From the NCBI GenBank assembly GCA_017471465.1, contig JAFUTI010000036.1, forward strand, positions 1-53,433: a stretch of 53,433 bases of DNA. Reading direction: 5' to 3'. Position 1 is the first letter of the stretch, and every line of letters begins with the position of its first letter. The DNA is from Prevotella sp. GTDB taxonomy: Bacteria > Bacteroidota > Bacteroidia > Bacteroidales > Bacteroidaceae. Under the pieces are notes generated by a model that searched no databases, had not been told where the DNA came from, and worked only from the letters and a program-made list of their open reading frames with translations. Shown here one piece after another: positions 11,127 through 20,209 of this stretch. Made by a program: the position numbers and the translations under genes.

Positions 11127-12947
11127 TTATTCACCTATCCTGCCGTTCCACTGGAGGAACCAGTTGCGCTGGTCGGTAAGATCCTTACGGATCTCGCCAC
11201 GCATGGCCTCGCTGTTATTCTTACCACGACGGGCATAGACATAGTCGGCAAGTGTCTGTCCCGGGTTCGTCTGACGCAGGGCGTAACGCATGAGATCGTA
11301 GAAACGCGTACCCTCGAATGACAGTTCAAGAGCACCTTCGTTCAGGATGAGACTGTCGACGAAAGCCTGCTGAATGGGCCGCAGCTCATCCTCTGTCATG
11401 AGCGTGTCGTCAGGCAGCTGGTAATACTCGTTGAGCGGTGTCCAGCCCGACCCACGGGTATGGATACCAATGGTATTGATAAGTCCTGTCGTTTGGTTGT
11501 TCACCAGGTGCTCGACAGTGAAGAGACCATAACGGATGGCGGGGAAGTCGAACTGGCTGGCAAAGACAGAGTCGGAAGCCGAGCAGTAAGGGATGACATT
11601 CTCACTGACGGTCTCGTTGTTCAGGCCGTTAGCCAACACCTGGAAAGCCATACGAGGCAGTCCGCCCATGTTGAGTGCCTCTGCCATACGGAGATAGACC
11701 ATCATCCTACGGTAGATATGCACGTTGCGCGTGCTGTACTTACTAATGTTGCTCGTCTCGAAACGCTCGCCAGTGGAAGCCTCGATGCCATAGGTCGTTC
11801 TATAGACCTGACTCAAGCGCAAGTCGCCAGCCATAAAGTCTTGCATGCCCGTCTTGGGAGCATAGTACACATCAGGGGTAGTGCTCTTTGTGACGCAACA
11901 ATGCTCCTGAGCTGTCGAGATGTCAAACATATTCTGCGAGGGAACGATGCTCACGTGACCGTTATTGTTGGGACCGTTGTATGAGAAGAGGTCGCGCAGC
12001 TCACTGAAGTTACCCTCAGCACGGATGGAGTCGCCGGCAATGAGTGTGATAAGCTCACCCTGACTTGTGACGCTCTCGCTGCTGAACTGGTTGAAGGTGC
12101 CCCATGTCGTCGTATTGATCCAGTTGGTCGAGCCCGGTGTCCAGGTACGCAGTGTCACGCCCGTAGCATAGTAGGAGTTGTCGCCGTTGCGCAGACTGAG
12201 ATATTTGTAATAGCGCAGTGCTGCCTCACGGTAAGTAGCTTTCTCACCGGTGACGGAGGCGAGCCACAGGTTCAGGTCGCCAAGCACGATGTTGATGGGG
12301 AACCACAGCAGCCGTGAGTCCACACTACGGATGGTGCCATAGTTAGGATAGTCGCGGTAGTAGAGTTCCGGCAGTTCCTGGAGATCGCTGATGAAATAGC
12401 GGCATATCTGCTCTATGCCGTACATAGGATAGTCCTTCTCAGCCTCCTGGCTCGTAAGGATAGGCGTGGTGACAAAAGGCACCTTGCCATAGGTGGTAAC
12501 GAGCTGTAGGTATGTCCAGGCACGGATAGCCTTCACGGCAGCAAACTCTTTCATGAAGATAAACTCATTGCGGTTGTTCTTCAGCGCCGTGTCAGCGTTG
12601 GCAATGAAGTAGTTGCAGTTATTGATAACGGCATAGTAGTCACGCGGCTCATTGTAGCGATTATCGTCACCGACATTGAATAGGGCTATGTCACGCAGGT
12701 CGCTGTTGGCCGTCGTCGTAAGGTCCACCAAGTCGCCTCTGACCTCGCCAAGAAGTATTGTACGGTCGGCGATAGCCTGTAGCTTGTTAAGGATTCCCAG
12801 TACACTATAGGCTGAGTCGGTGGCATTGGTGAGATGGTTCTTGTCGGTAAAGATGACCTGCTCTGACTCCTGATCGAAAAAGTCGGAACAGGAGACGAAA
12901 CCACAAATGGCGCAGATAGCAGTTACGAATATTTTGAGACGTTTCAT
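11127..12947 (-). CDS. SusD/RagB-family nutrient-binding outer-membrane lipoprotein
   Basis: 606 residues. The signal peptide and lipobox (CGFVSC, Cys20) are followed by SDFFDQE, an acidic stretch that fits surface export in this phylum. SusD features include the N-terminal TPR-type helices (FAAVKAIRAWTYLQLVTTYG near 130, matching the family's alRAfaYfqLvr.fG) and a C-terminal LSFEGTRFYDLMRYALR, the usual E-G-x-R-x-x-D-L-x-R motif. SusD proteins cap their SusC partner and present substrate to it. It is the last gene of a seven-gene minus-strand operon, 12 nt after its SusC partner. The substrate cannot be told from sequence. Confidence 0.95.
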   Translation of the reverse strand: MKRLKIFVTAICAICGFVSCSDFFDQESEQVIFTDKNHLTNATDSAYSVLGILNKLQAIADRTILLGEVRGDLVDLTTTANSDLRDIALFNVGDDNRYNEPRDYYAVINNCNYFIANADTALKNNRNEFIFMKEFAAVKAIRAWTYLQLVTTYGKVPFVTTPILTSQEAEKDYPMYGIEQICRYFISDLQELPELYYRDYPNYGTIRSVDSRLLWFPINIVLGDLNLWLASVTGEKATYREAALRYYKYLSLRNGDNSYYATGVTLRTWTPGSTNWINTTTWGTFNQFSSESVTSQGELITLIAGDSIRAEGNFSELRDLFSYNGPNNNGHVSIVPSQNMFDISTAQEHCCVTKSTTPDVYYAPKTGMQDFMAGDLRLSQVYRTTYGIEASTGERFETSNISKYSTRNVHIYRRMMVYLRMAEALNMGGLPRMAFQVLANGLNNETVSENVIPYCSASDSVFASQFDFPAIRYGLFTVEHLVNNQTTGLINTIGIHTRGSGWTPLNEYYQLPDDTLMTEDELRPIQQAFVDSLILNEGALELSFEGTRFYDLMRYALRQTNPGQTLADYVYARRGKNNSEAMRGEIRKDLTDQRNWFLQWNGRIGE

Positions 12948-12959
12948 AATCTTGAAGTA

Positions 12960-15900
12960 TTAGAGGTTGATTTTTATTCCTGCTACGAAGGAGCGGCTCT
13001 GCGAGAGCTGTCCGGCGTCGATGCCCTGTCCTATAACACTGCTGGTCGTCGAGAACTCAGGATCGGTGCCTAAATAGCGTGTCAACGTGAAGACATTATT
13101 AGCCTGCACCCAGAACTGCAAACCCTGAATGAACTCGGAGCTCATTGGGAGGTCGTAGCTTAGCGTAACCGACTTCAGGCGGAGGTAGGAACCGTCTTCA
13201 ATCCAGCGGTCGCTGAAACGTGCGTTGCCCATAGGATCCTGGAATGACAGCTGCGGAATGTCTGTCTGCTGACCCTCCACCTGCCAACGACGGTTCAGGG
13301 CTGTCGTCTGGTTCATGAAGCGTGAACCGCTTTCAAGCTGCATACGCTGGTAGTTGAACACGTCGTTGCCCAGCGAGTAGTTGAAGCGCAGGTCGAGCTT
13401 CAGGCGCTGATAGGCTGCCGTAGTGAAGATGTTTCCATAGATGTCGGGGTTGGGGTCGCCAATGACGATACGGTCAGCCTCTGTTATCTGATGGTCGTCG
13501 TTAATGTCGGCAAAGTGCATATCACCAGCCTTGAAGTAGTTCTTGTCTACGCCGTTGTCGGCTATGGTGTATAACCCAGCTGCCTCAGCCTCAGCCGTCG
13601 TGGCGAACACGCCCAACGTCTTGTAGCCATAGAACAGGTTAGCTGCCTGTCCCACCTGCGTGCGGATGGTGGCACCGTAGACCGTATTGTCGATATACTC
13701 CTTACCCTCGGGCAGCTCCGTAATCTTATTCTTGTAGTGACCCACGCTGGCTCCCACCTGCCACTGGAAATCCTTCGCAGCAAGCAACTTCGCGGTAACA
13801 CTGGCATCGAAACCCTCGTTCTTCAGCTGGCCGCCATTCGACCAGTTCTCATCCAATCCGCTAAGGAATCCTACGCTCTGTCGCGTCAGCAGGTTGTCGG
13901 TGGTAGAGCGGAAATAGTTGAACGTGATACCCAACCGGTTTTTCAGCAGGCTGGTCTCCAGTCCGACGTTGAAACGGCGTGTCGTCTCCCACTGTATCTC
14001 TGTGTTGCCGATGCCCGAGAAGACGATGCCGCCTATGCTACGCAGGAAATTGACGGCGCTAAAATAGCTGCGTGCAGCGTAGTAGTCGATGTCGTCGTTA
14101 CCGCTGACATCGTATCCTGCCGACAGACGCAGGTAGTCGAGGCCCTCGATATTCGACAGCCACTTCTCGTTGGTGAGCACCCACGATGCCTGCACACCAG
14201 GGAAGAGTCCCCAGGCAGCATCAAAGAGGCGGAAATTGCCGCCGTCACGTCCGAATCGCGACGACCCTTCCATTGTCAGGTTTGCCTGCAGGAAGTAACG
14301 TCCCAGATAGTTATACTCTGCCTGGACGTAGGCTGCCAGCGAGTTCCAGCTGTCGCTCGTTCCGACATCGTCGCGATTGGAGCGGCTACTGCTCAAGTAG
14401 GGTGTCTTGTCGTTACCGGTGTTGTAACCCAGAAGGGAGGTCATGGAATAGCTCTCCCAGTTGATGCGTGCGCCACCGAAGAGGTGAACGAAGTGGGCGT
14501 CATAGCGGTTCTGCCAGTCAAGGCGCGTATCGCTCATCACGGAGTTCTGCTTTGATGCCAACGAGCGCACCTCATTGTTCATATACGCGCCCACACTGGC
14601 GACATAGTACTTCGGCGTACCGTTAATAGGGATGTAATACATCTCGTTGGTGTTCACCAGGTTGTAACTGAAGTGCTCGCTTAGCGAGAGGTTGTCGGTG
14701 AACCTGTACTTAGGTGTCACCGCAAGGTTCAGCATCGAGTTTTCGAAATGATTCTTCACCTCACCGTCACCATATTCATTGATGGCGGCAGGGTTGCCCA
14801 ACTGCCAGTTGTAGTTGGTGACATTGGCCAGTGCCTCCGAGAGGTACGTCTCCTCATCGGTATCATAGTGCGATTCGCTAAGACGACCCATACCGTAACT
14901 GTAAGGACTCAGGAAGGGGCTCTTGGCATAAGCCAGGAAGCCGGGTGCCGTCGGTGTACCCTCATCGTAGGTCTCCGGAGCGCCGTCATTGCGCAGGCTG
15001 CGGTTGGTGTTGGCGAAGGAGGCATCAAAGCGTATGTCGAAGTTCGGCGTCAGCGAGATGTCGGTATTGAAGCGCACGTTCAGGCGGTTCATGCTGTTGA
15101 ACTTCAGCGTACTCTGCTGGTTGACATATCCCACGGAGAGGTTATAGGTAGCCACGGCGTCGCCGCCCTCGACATTGATGCCGTAGTTCTGGGTCATGGC
15201 GGTGTGGTAGACCAGATCTCGCCAATCAGTGTTCTGATGGTACTGCGTATAATAATAGTAGTTGGGATCCTCGTTGAGGAACTTGAAGGTCTGTATGCGG
15301 GTGTTTGACGTCTTGAGCAGCTCCGAGGCATAGCCGCGATACTCCTCAGCCCCCATCATCGACATCGACTTCGGCTCCAGCGTCACGCCTGCCGAGAGGC
15401 TTGCCGTGATGCGCGTTGCCATCGACTTACACCGGCGCGTCTCGATGAAGATGACGCCATTGGCACCCTTGGCGCCATAGAGGGCAGTCCCGTTGCGCAT
15501 CACCGTCACCTTCTCGATGTCGGCAGTATTGATGTTCGTCAGGATATCGTTATAGAATCCGTCGTGCAACATCGAACGGCTGTACTGCTGGTCGTAGACA
15601 ACACCGTCGACGACGATCAGCGGCTGTGCGTTGACGTTCAGTGAGTTCAGACCCTGCACGAACATGACGCTGCCCACGCCGGGCGTGCCGTTATGCGTGA
15701 TGGTATAGACCTGTCCGCCAAGCTGCTGCTGTATCTCGTCCTTGATGTTCACGGCGCCGCTAAACTGAAAGTCGGTCGCCGACAGGTCGGTACGGGCGTC
15801 AGTGTGCTTGCTGTACTCAGCAGTAAAAGCAGTGGGATAGAGCACTATCTGTCGTTGTTGCTCTTCCGGCTGCAGACCCTTACGCACAGGGTTGTAGTCG

Positions 15901-16202
15901 GGCGTAGAGACGAAGAGTGCTGTCGTGAAGAGAGGCACTTTCAACTCGTAGGTACCGTCATCCTCGGTGAGCACTGAGTACCCTTCGACACCGTCGGCAC
16001 TGACAAGGGCACCGGCCACGGGAAGTCCCGTGGTGGCACTCGTCACCACACCTTTGACGGAGCGTGTCTCATATTTTTTCTGCTGCTTCTTCTTAACGAC
16101 AGGTGCGGCGACCTCCTCGTCGTCGAAGTTATCATCCTGTGCTGCGACACTTACGGGGAAGGCCATCAGCATGGTTAGTCCGAATAATATGTATCTTTTC
16201 AT
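12960..16202 (-). CDS. SusC/RagA-family TonB-dependent transporter
   Basis: 1080 residues with signal peptide (MKRYILFGLTMLMAFPVSVA). A short acidic-then-basic segment (DDNFDDEE, then KKKQQKK) precedes a CarboxypepD_reg-like domain (SVKGVVTSATTGLPVAGALV). Then come the plug domain (VMFVQGLNSLNVNAQPLIVV, then ALYGAKGANGVIFIETRR, the family's A-x-YG-x-x-x-NGVI motif) and a long beta-barrel ending in SFVAGIKINL with a terminal hydrophobic residue. There is no STN domain, so it is not expected to signal to an anti-sigma factor. It is preceded 3 nt upstream by a fasciclin lipoprotein gene. Confidence 0.95.
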   Translation of the reverse strand: MKRYILFGLTMLMAFPVSVAAQDDNFDDEEVAAPVVKKKQQKKYETRSVKGVVTSATTGLPVAGALVSADGVEGYSVLTEDDGTYELKVPLFTTALFVSTPDYNPVRKGLQPEEQQRQIVLYPTAFTAEYSKHTDARTDLSATDFQFSGAVNIKDEIQQQLGGQVYTITHNGTPGVGSVMFVQGLNSLNVNAQPLIVVDGVVYDQQYSRSMLHDGFYNDILTNINTADIEKVTVMRNGTALYGAKGANGVIFIETRRCKSMATRITASLSAGVTLEPKSMSMMGAEEYRGYASELLKTSNTRIQTFKFLNEDPNYYYYTQYHQNTDWRDLVYHTAMTQNYGINVEGGDAVATYNLSVGYVNQQSTLKFNSMNRLNVRFNTDISLTPNFDIRFDASFANTNRSLRNDGAPETYDEGTPTAPGFLAYAKSPFLSPYSYGMGRLSESHYDTDEETYLSEALANVTNYNWQLGNPAAINEYGDGEVKNHFENSMLNLAVTPKYRFTDNLSLSEHFSYNLVNTNEMYYIPINGTPKYYVASVGAYMNNEVRSLASKQNSVMSDTRLDWQNRYDAHFVHLFGGARINWESYSMTSLLGYNTGNDKTPYLSSSRSNRDDVGTSDSWNSLAAYVQAEYNYLGRYFLQANLTMEGSSRFGRDGGNFRLFDAAWGLFPGVQASWVLTNEKWLSNIEGLDYLRLSAGYDVSGNDDIDYYAARSYFSAVNFLRSIGGIVFSGIGNTEIQWETTRRFNVGLETSLLKNRLGITFNYFRSTTDNLLTRQSVGFLSGLDENWSNGGQLKNEGFDASVTAKLLAAKDFQWQVGASVGHYKNKITELPEGKEYIDNTVYGATIRTQVGQAANLFYGYKTLGVFATTAEAEAAGLYTIADNGVDKNYFKAGDMHFADINDDHQITEADRIVIGDPNPDIYGNIFTTAAYQRLKLDLRFNYSLGNDVFNYQRMQLESGSRFMNQTTALNRRWQVEGQQTDIPQLSFQDPMGNARFSDRWIEDGSYLRLKSVTLSYDLPMSSEFIQGLQFWVQANNVFTLTRYLGTDPEFSTTSSVIGQGIDAGQLSQSRSFVAGIKINL

Positions 16203-16205
16203 AGC

Positions 16206-18065
16206 TTACTGTTCTTCTTCAGGGGTTGGTAGTAGAGTGTTGCATTTCGAGACATAGACCACCTCGCCGTCGTTATGTGGCATCATGTAGAATCTCTCGT
16301 CATCCACAAGCGACGTTCCATGCGGCACGAGCAGGATATAGGCAATATACATCGTACGCGTGTAGCGGTTGCGTAGTCTGTCACGCTCACTGACGGTATT
16401 GGTCGACACCTTCATAAACACCTGTGGTGTCTCTTCTTCGAGTCCATAGGAAGCACAGGGGAACTTGAAGTTGTCTGCCAACTTGATGTAGTCAATGATG
16501 TCGGGGGTGGTAGGCTGTCCCGAAACGAGGAGCGTAGAGTCCTTCTCACCTTCCTGATTATGGTAGTACAGCCAACAGGTGAGCTTTGTCGGCAGTCGCT
16601 GGATGGCTGTTGCCGTGGTATCGACGGCCAGTGCCGGCGGCGTCACGATGTAGATGTCATAGCCCATGTTCGACATGACATTACGGATGTTGAACGTAAC
16701 ACTCGTCGTGTCGTTGCCCGGCTTGAACTCCATAAAGCTATTGCCACCAATGAGCTGGTTGTAATAGGGTGTGCCCGAGAGGACTGTCACCGGAACGGCC
16801 TCCACCGTCTCGTCATAGTCCTTGCGAGAGGCGTTCCACACCTTACTCAGTTCCTTGATGCTTCCGCGTCCGTTGGCATTTACCATGATATACTTGTTAA
16901 AGGTGTTCAGCGGACTGATATTCCACTGGCTGGCCTTCATGACGACACCATTGGAACATTCCACGTTGGTAGTACCGTTAAGTACGCCGCCTGGTTCCAA
17001 CGGTTTATGTGAGCTATAGCCTGTTCCGTCACCGAACTGATAATAGCGCAGGAAGGGTGCACCCCAGTATGCCGCACGATAGGAAGCGGGCACTGCCGAT
17101 GTCGACATGGCAGAATCCCTGAGTGCAGCGTCGCCGTTCATCGTACGGCTGAAGACGGCACCCTGAAGGATGGCCAGACGGCTGTTGGTATAGGCGATAG
17201 AGTCGCGGTCAGCCACATTCTTGTCGTAGACGAAATACTGCTGATACTCATCTATGAGTTGCTTCCACACCTGGTTGGTAGGAGCTAGCATCCAGTAGGT
17301 AGAGTCCTCAGCACTGAGACGTGCATGAAGGAACTGGCTTCCAAAGAGTTCGTTTACCTGTGTGAAGACAGAGTCGAGATACACCGTCTTACCGTTCTCC
17401 AGTCCGCCGGGAACACTCTGGTCGGCCTGGAACTCGCGACGGTAGAAGCGACTGTTATAAAGGAAGCTTGCCACACTGTCCAGTTCGTTGTCCTTACGCA
17501 GGTATTCGAAGACGTTGGGACCGTAGGCCACCTGCTTGCCAACGGTATAGAGCACACCGTTAGAGTAGAGGCCGTTGACGTCGCTGGCCACGATAGGCGC
17601 ACCGGCGATAGCCGTTGCCGACAAGGATGCATATTTGCCGTTCATCATCACCAGGGTGTCGTTGGTAGAAGGCGACACAGAGTGGTTGTACAGTGCTATG
17701 TGGTTACGCACGAACTCCTTCACCACGGTGTTGTCCTCGTCGCTGACGCTACCTTTCTGACTATTGTAGCTGTTGATGAGCGTCTGGGCCTCCTGGGCAC
17801 CGAACTGGTCGTTGGTGGGTGCAAAGACGGTGAACACCTGACTTGATGCCAGTGACTTGTCGTAGCCACAGGCTTCGAGGACGCTGGCGAAGTTGCTGAA
17901 GTTACTGTTGTTCTTCAGCGCCTGCCACAACGTACCCTCATGCGCACCCTGCAGAGTCGCCTCGTAGTGATCGTCCCAGGTGTCGGTGCAGGCGGTGAGT
18001 GCCGCACCGACAGCGCAGCACAGCAACCCCGCAGCTATTGTATGTTTGATGCTTTTAGTAATCAT
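16206..18065 (-). CDS. Fasciclin-domain surface lipoprotein
   Basis: 619 residues starting at the ATG at 18065; a TTG three codons upstream is a poorer start. Lipobox ALTAC (Cys26) followed by TDTWDD. The first FAS1-type domain (about 40-180) shows FTVFAPTNDQFG and the later NGVLYTVGKQV. A second, more diverged copy follows with YWMLAPTNQVW (about 260). The C-terminal 250 residues are beta-rich and not recognised. FAS1 domains mediate cell adhesion or carbohydrate/protein binding in other systems. Placed between SusD of one pair and SusC of the other, it is probably an accessory surface-binding protein, like SusE/F in starch loci. Confidence 0.85.
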   Translation of the reverse strand: MITKSIKHTIAAGLLCCAVGAALTACTDTWDDHYEATLQGAHEGTLWQALKNNSNFSNFASVLEACGYDKSLASSQVFTVFAPTNDQFGAQEAQTLINSYNSQKGSVSDEDNTVVKEFVRNHIALYNHSVSPSTNDTLVMMNGKYASLSATAIAGAPIVASDVNGLYSNGVLYTVGKQVAYGPNVFEYLRKDNELDSVASFLYNSRFYRREFQADQSVPGGLENGKTVYLDSVFTQVNELFGSQFLHARLSAEDSTYWMLAPTNQVWKQLIDEYQQYFVYDKNVADRDSIAYTNSRLAILQGAVFSRTMNGDAALRDSAMSTSAVPASYRAAYWGAPFLRYYQFGDGTGYSSHKPLEPGGVLNGTTNVECSNGVVMKASQWNISPLNTFNKYIMVNANGRGSIKELSKVWNASRKDYDETVEAVPVTVLSGTPYYNQLIGGNSFMEFKPGNDTTSVTFNIRNVMSNMGYDIYIVTPPALAVDTTATAIQRLPTKLTCWLYYHNQEGEKDSTLLVSGQPTTPDIIDYIKLADNFKFPCASYGLEEETPQVFMKVSTNTVSERDRLRNRYTRTMYIAYILLVPHGTSLVDDERFYMMPHNDGEVVYVSKCNTLLPTPEEEQ

Positions 18066-18099
18066 AACTTTCAATTTTCAAATTACAAATATCGAATTC

Positions 18100-20190
18100 T
18101 TACAGATCGTCCTCCAGGTCGCCGGCGCCGTCGACACCATAGACGCTCTTAGGCACCAGCTCCAGATAGTCGAGCATAAACTCGTTGTTGTTACCTTGCT
18201 TGCCATCGCTGGCCACACGGAATCGCAGGTAGTGGTCCTTTGTGGCGTCTATCCTCACCTGACAGAGTATGCGGCGGTAAGTGCGCGGGTTCTTCACGAA
18301 GAAATACTTCGCCGATGTCGAGAAGTGGAAGATGGAACGCGGTGCGCGGTAGGCGCCGAGGTTCTTCATCAGCTTCTGTTCCTGGGCCTTGTCTTCGTCG
18401 CTCTTGCTGTCATAGTCGGAGACGGAGCCCTCATCGGTACTGCCAAAGGCGTCGCCGATGTACAGGTCGCTATTCAGGTTCTTCGTCATGTCAAGGGGTA
18501 TTCCCTGTGGCACACCGTCAAAGTAGGTCTGCATGACACCTCGTGTGCCGAGGGCGCAGAAGCCGAGACGTACCTGCCAGTCGCCGGTATAGGGCACCGG
18601 TGGCAGACGGAATGAGAAGTCGTAGTCACCAAAGAGGTTCCACTCGTCGCCTTGCCACGACCAGAAGTTGATATGTGGTCGGCGCAGCACGACGTAACAG
18701 TTAGTGAAGGTCACGCCATCGAGATATCCCAAGGGGAAATAGTAGTTACGTCCGTTCTTTGGTGTTGCTGCATCGTCAGCATAGCCGGAGTCGTCGTCCT
18801 GGTCGGGATTACCTTCGTAGCGCAGACCATTGGTGATGACCTCCGGGAAGACCGTCGAGAAGTCCATACGTATGCGGGCGTTCTGCACGATATTCTGCAC
18901 GTCGCTTGAGAACGCCACGATGTCGTCGACATAGAAATAGTGTCCGTTAAGTCCGTCGTGTACGTATTCCGTCTCGATAGTGGGGTCGATGTGCTGACCC
19001 TCTATGGTGTAGGTCTTGTCATAGCGGCGATTGATGTAACGCTCGCGGAGCGTACCGTTACCGACGTATGCCGACAGCGTCAGCTGCTCTATCTTCATCA
19101 TCGTGTGTGGCAGCATGGTATAGTGCCAGTCGACGGGGTTTGCCAACGTCTCCTCGATACCAAAGGCACCGTTCACCGGACCGATGCTCACCTCAAGGGG
19201 TGTCAGGTCGGCAGTGCCTCCGACGCTCTTGTTCAGCAGGTGGTACTGCATGAACCGGCGCAGAGGATTGACGCTGTCGGTCAGGTTCTCAAAGCTGTGA
19301 CCAGCGGCATTGACATCCCCGGGGTACACTGGGTCGTACAACTCGCACGCCTTGTCGTAGAGGGCACGCAGGTCGCCCTTGGCGATACCGTACTTACTGG
19401 TAAGGATGGTGTCGGGGACGGCAAAGAGGGTGAAGCCGTATTTCTTTGTGTCGGGGACCCATGCCACCTCTTTCCAGAAGTCAGAGGTATAGTAATACTT
19501 TGACTGTCCCTTAGGCTCCCAGGTCTCGTCCTCCACGAGCATCAGCTCGTCGAGCAGTCCTGTGGCTTTCAGTGCAGCGTAGTAGGTGCTGATCTTGGAG
19601 TTCTTCTCCACGATGTCGGTCAGGTAGCTGTTCGACTTCTCGATGACCATGTCTATCGGCTGCATGATACCGTTCTCCACGGAGTCGTCCTTCAGGTTGT
19701 AATAGATATGTGCCGTTCCCTCCAGGAACACCACGGCATTGCTGTCGGCATCGAAGCCCTGCGAGGTGGCCAGCACACGTCCCATCATGTTCGTCGTCGT
19801 CAGACGGTCGGAGTTCATCTCAGCGGTGGTGTACATGTTATTGACGAGGTGGGTCTTGGCGATGGTGTCGCAGTCGAGCTTCGTCAGGTTATCGACACTT
19901 GCCAGTCCGCGTTTCTGCAGATAGACGTCCACGGCGTTGTTGTCGGGCACGAAGCAGGTGTAATGGCCGTATGTGGAGAGCAGGTCCGTCATCCCGGCCT
20001 TCTCCACGATGCTGTAGAACTCGCTGTATTGTGTACGGTTCTTCAGGTAGTCGGTCATCATCTCACCGGTGAAAGAGTAGAAGTTCTCCTTATCAGGCTC
20101 GTCGGTGCAGCTGCTCACCACAGCCAACGGTCCTGCCAGCGCTACGACGGCCAAGAGAGGTATGATCTTTCTAAAGACTGTTGTTTTCAT
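18100..20190 (-). CDS. Fasciclin-domain surface lipoprotein with C-terminal beta domain
   Basis: 696 residues. Lipobox VVSSC (Cys28) then TDEPDKE. Residues about 45-190 are FAS1-like (YTCFVPDNNAVDVYLQ), and a second FAS1-like copy follows (FTLFAVPDTILTSKYG, about 250). The C-terminal region (about 460-690) is a beta-rich module (VRLGFCALGTRGVMQTYFDG, then LRFRVASDGKQGNNNEFMLD) resembling a galactose-binding-like fold. It starts 19 nt after the upstream SusD gene. A 34-nt AT-rich gap separates it from the next fasciclin gene. The role in the complex is inferred from the operon only. Confidence 0.82.
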   Translation of the reverse strand: MKTTVFRKIIPLLAVVALAGPLAVVSSCTDEPDKENFYSFTGEMMTDYLKNRTQYSEFYSIVEKAGMTDLLSTYGHYTCFVPDNNAVDVYLQKRGLASVDNLTKLDCDTIAKTHLVNNMYTTAEMNSDRLTTTNMMGRVLATSQGFDADSNAVVFLEGTAHIYYNLKDDSVENGIMQPIDMVIEKSNSYLTDIVEKNSKISTYYAALKATGLLDELMLVEDETWEPKGQSKYYYTSDFWKEVAWVPDTKKYGFTLFAVPDTILTSKYGIAKGDLRALYDKACELYDPVYPGDVNAAGHSFENLTDSVNPLRRFMQYHLLNKSVGGTADLTPLEVSIGPVNGAFGIEETLANPVDWHYTMLPHTMMKIEQLTLSAYVGNGTLRERYINRRYDKTYTIEGQHIDPTIETEYVHDGLNGHYFYVDDIVAFSSDVQNIVQNARIRMDFSTVFPEVITNGLRYEGNPDQDDDSGYADDAATPKNGRNYYFPLGYLDGVTFTNCYVVLRRPHINFWSWQGDEWNLFGDYDFSFRLPPVPYTGDWQVRLGFCALGTRGVMQTYFDGVPQGIPLDMTKNLNSDLYIGDAFGSTDEGSVSDYDSKSDEDKAQEQKLMKNLGAYRAPRSIFHFSTSAKYFFVKNPRTYRRILCQVRIDATKDHYLRFRVASDGKQGNNNEFMLDYLELVPKSVYGVDGAGDLEDDL

Positions 20191-20209
20191 ATCGTTGTTC
20201 TCCTTTCTT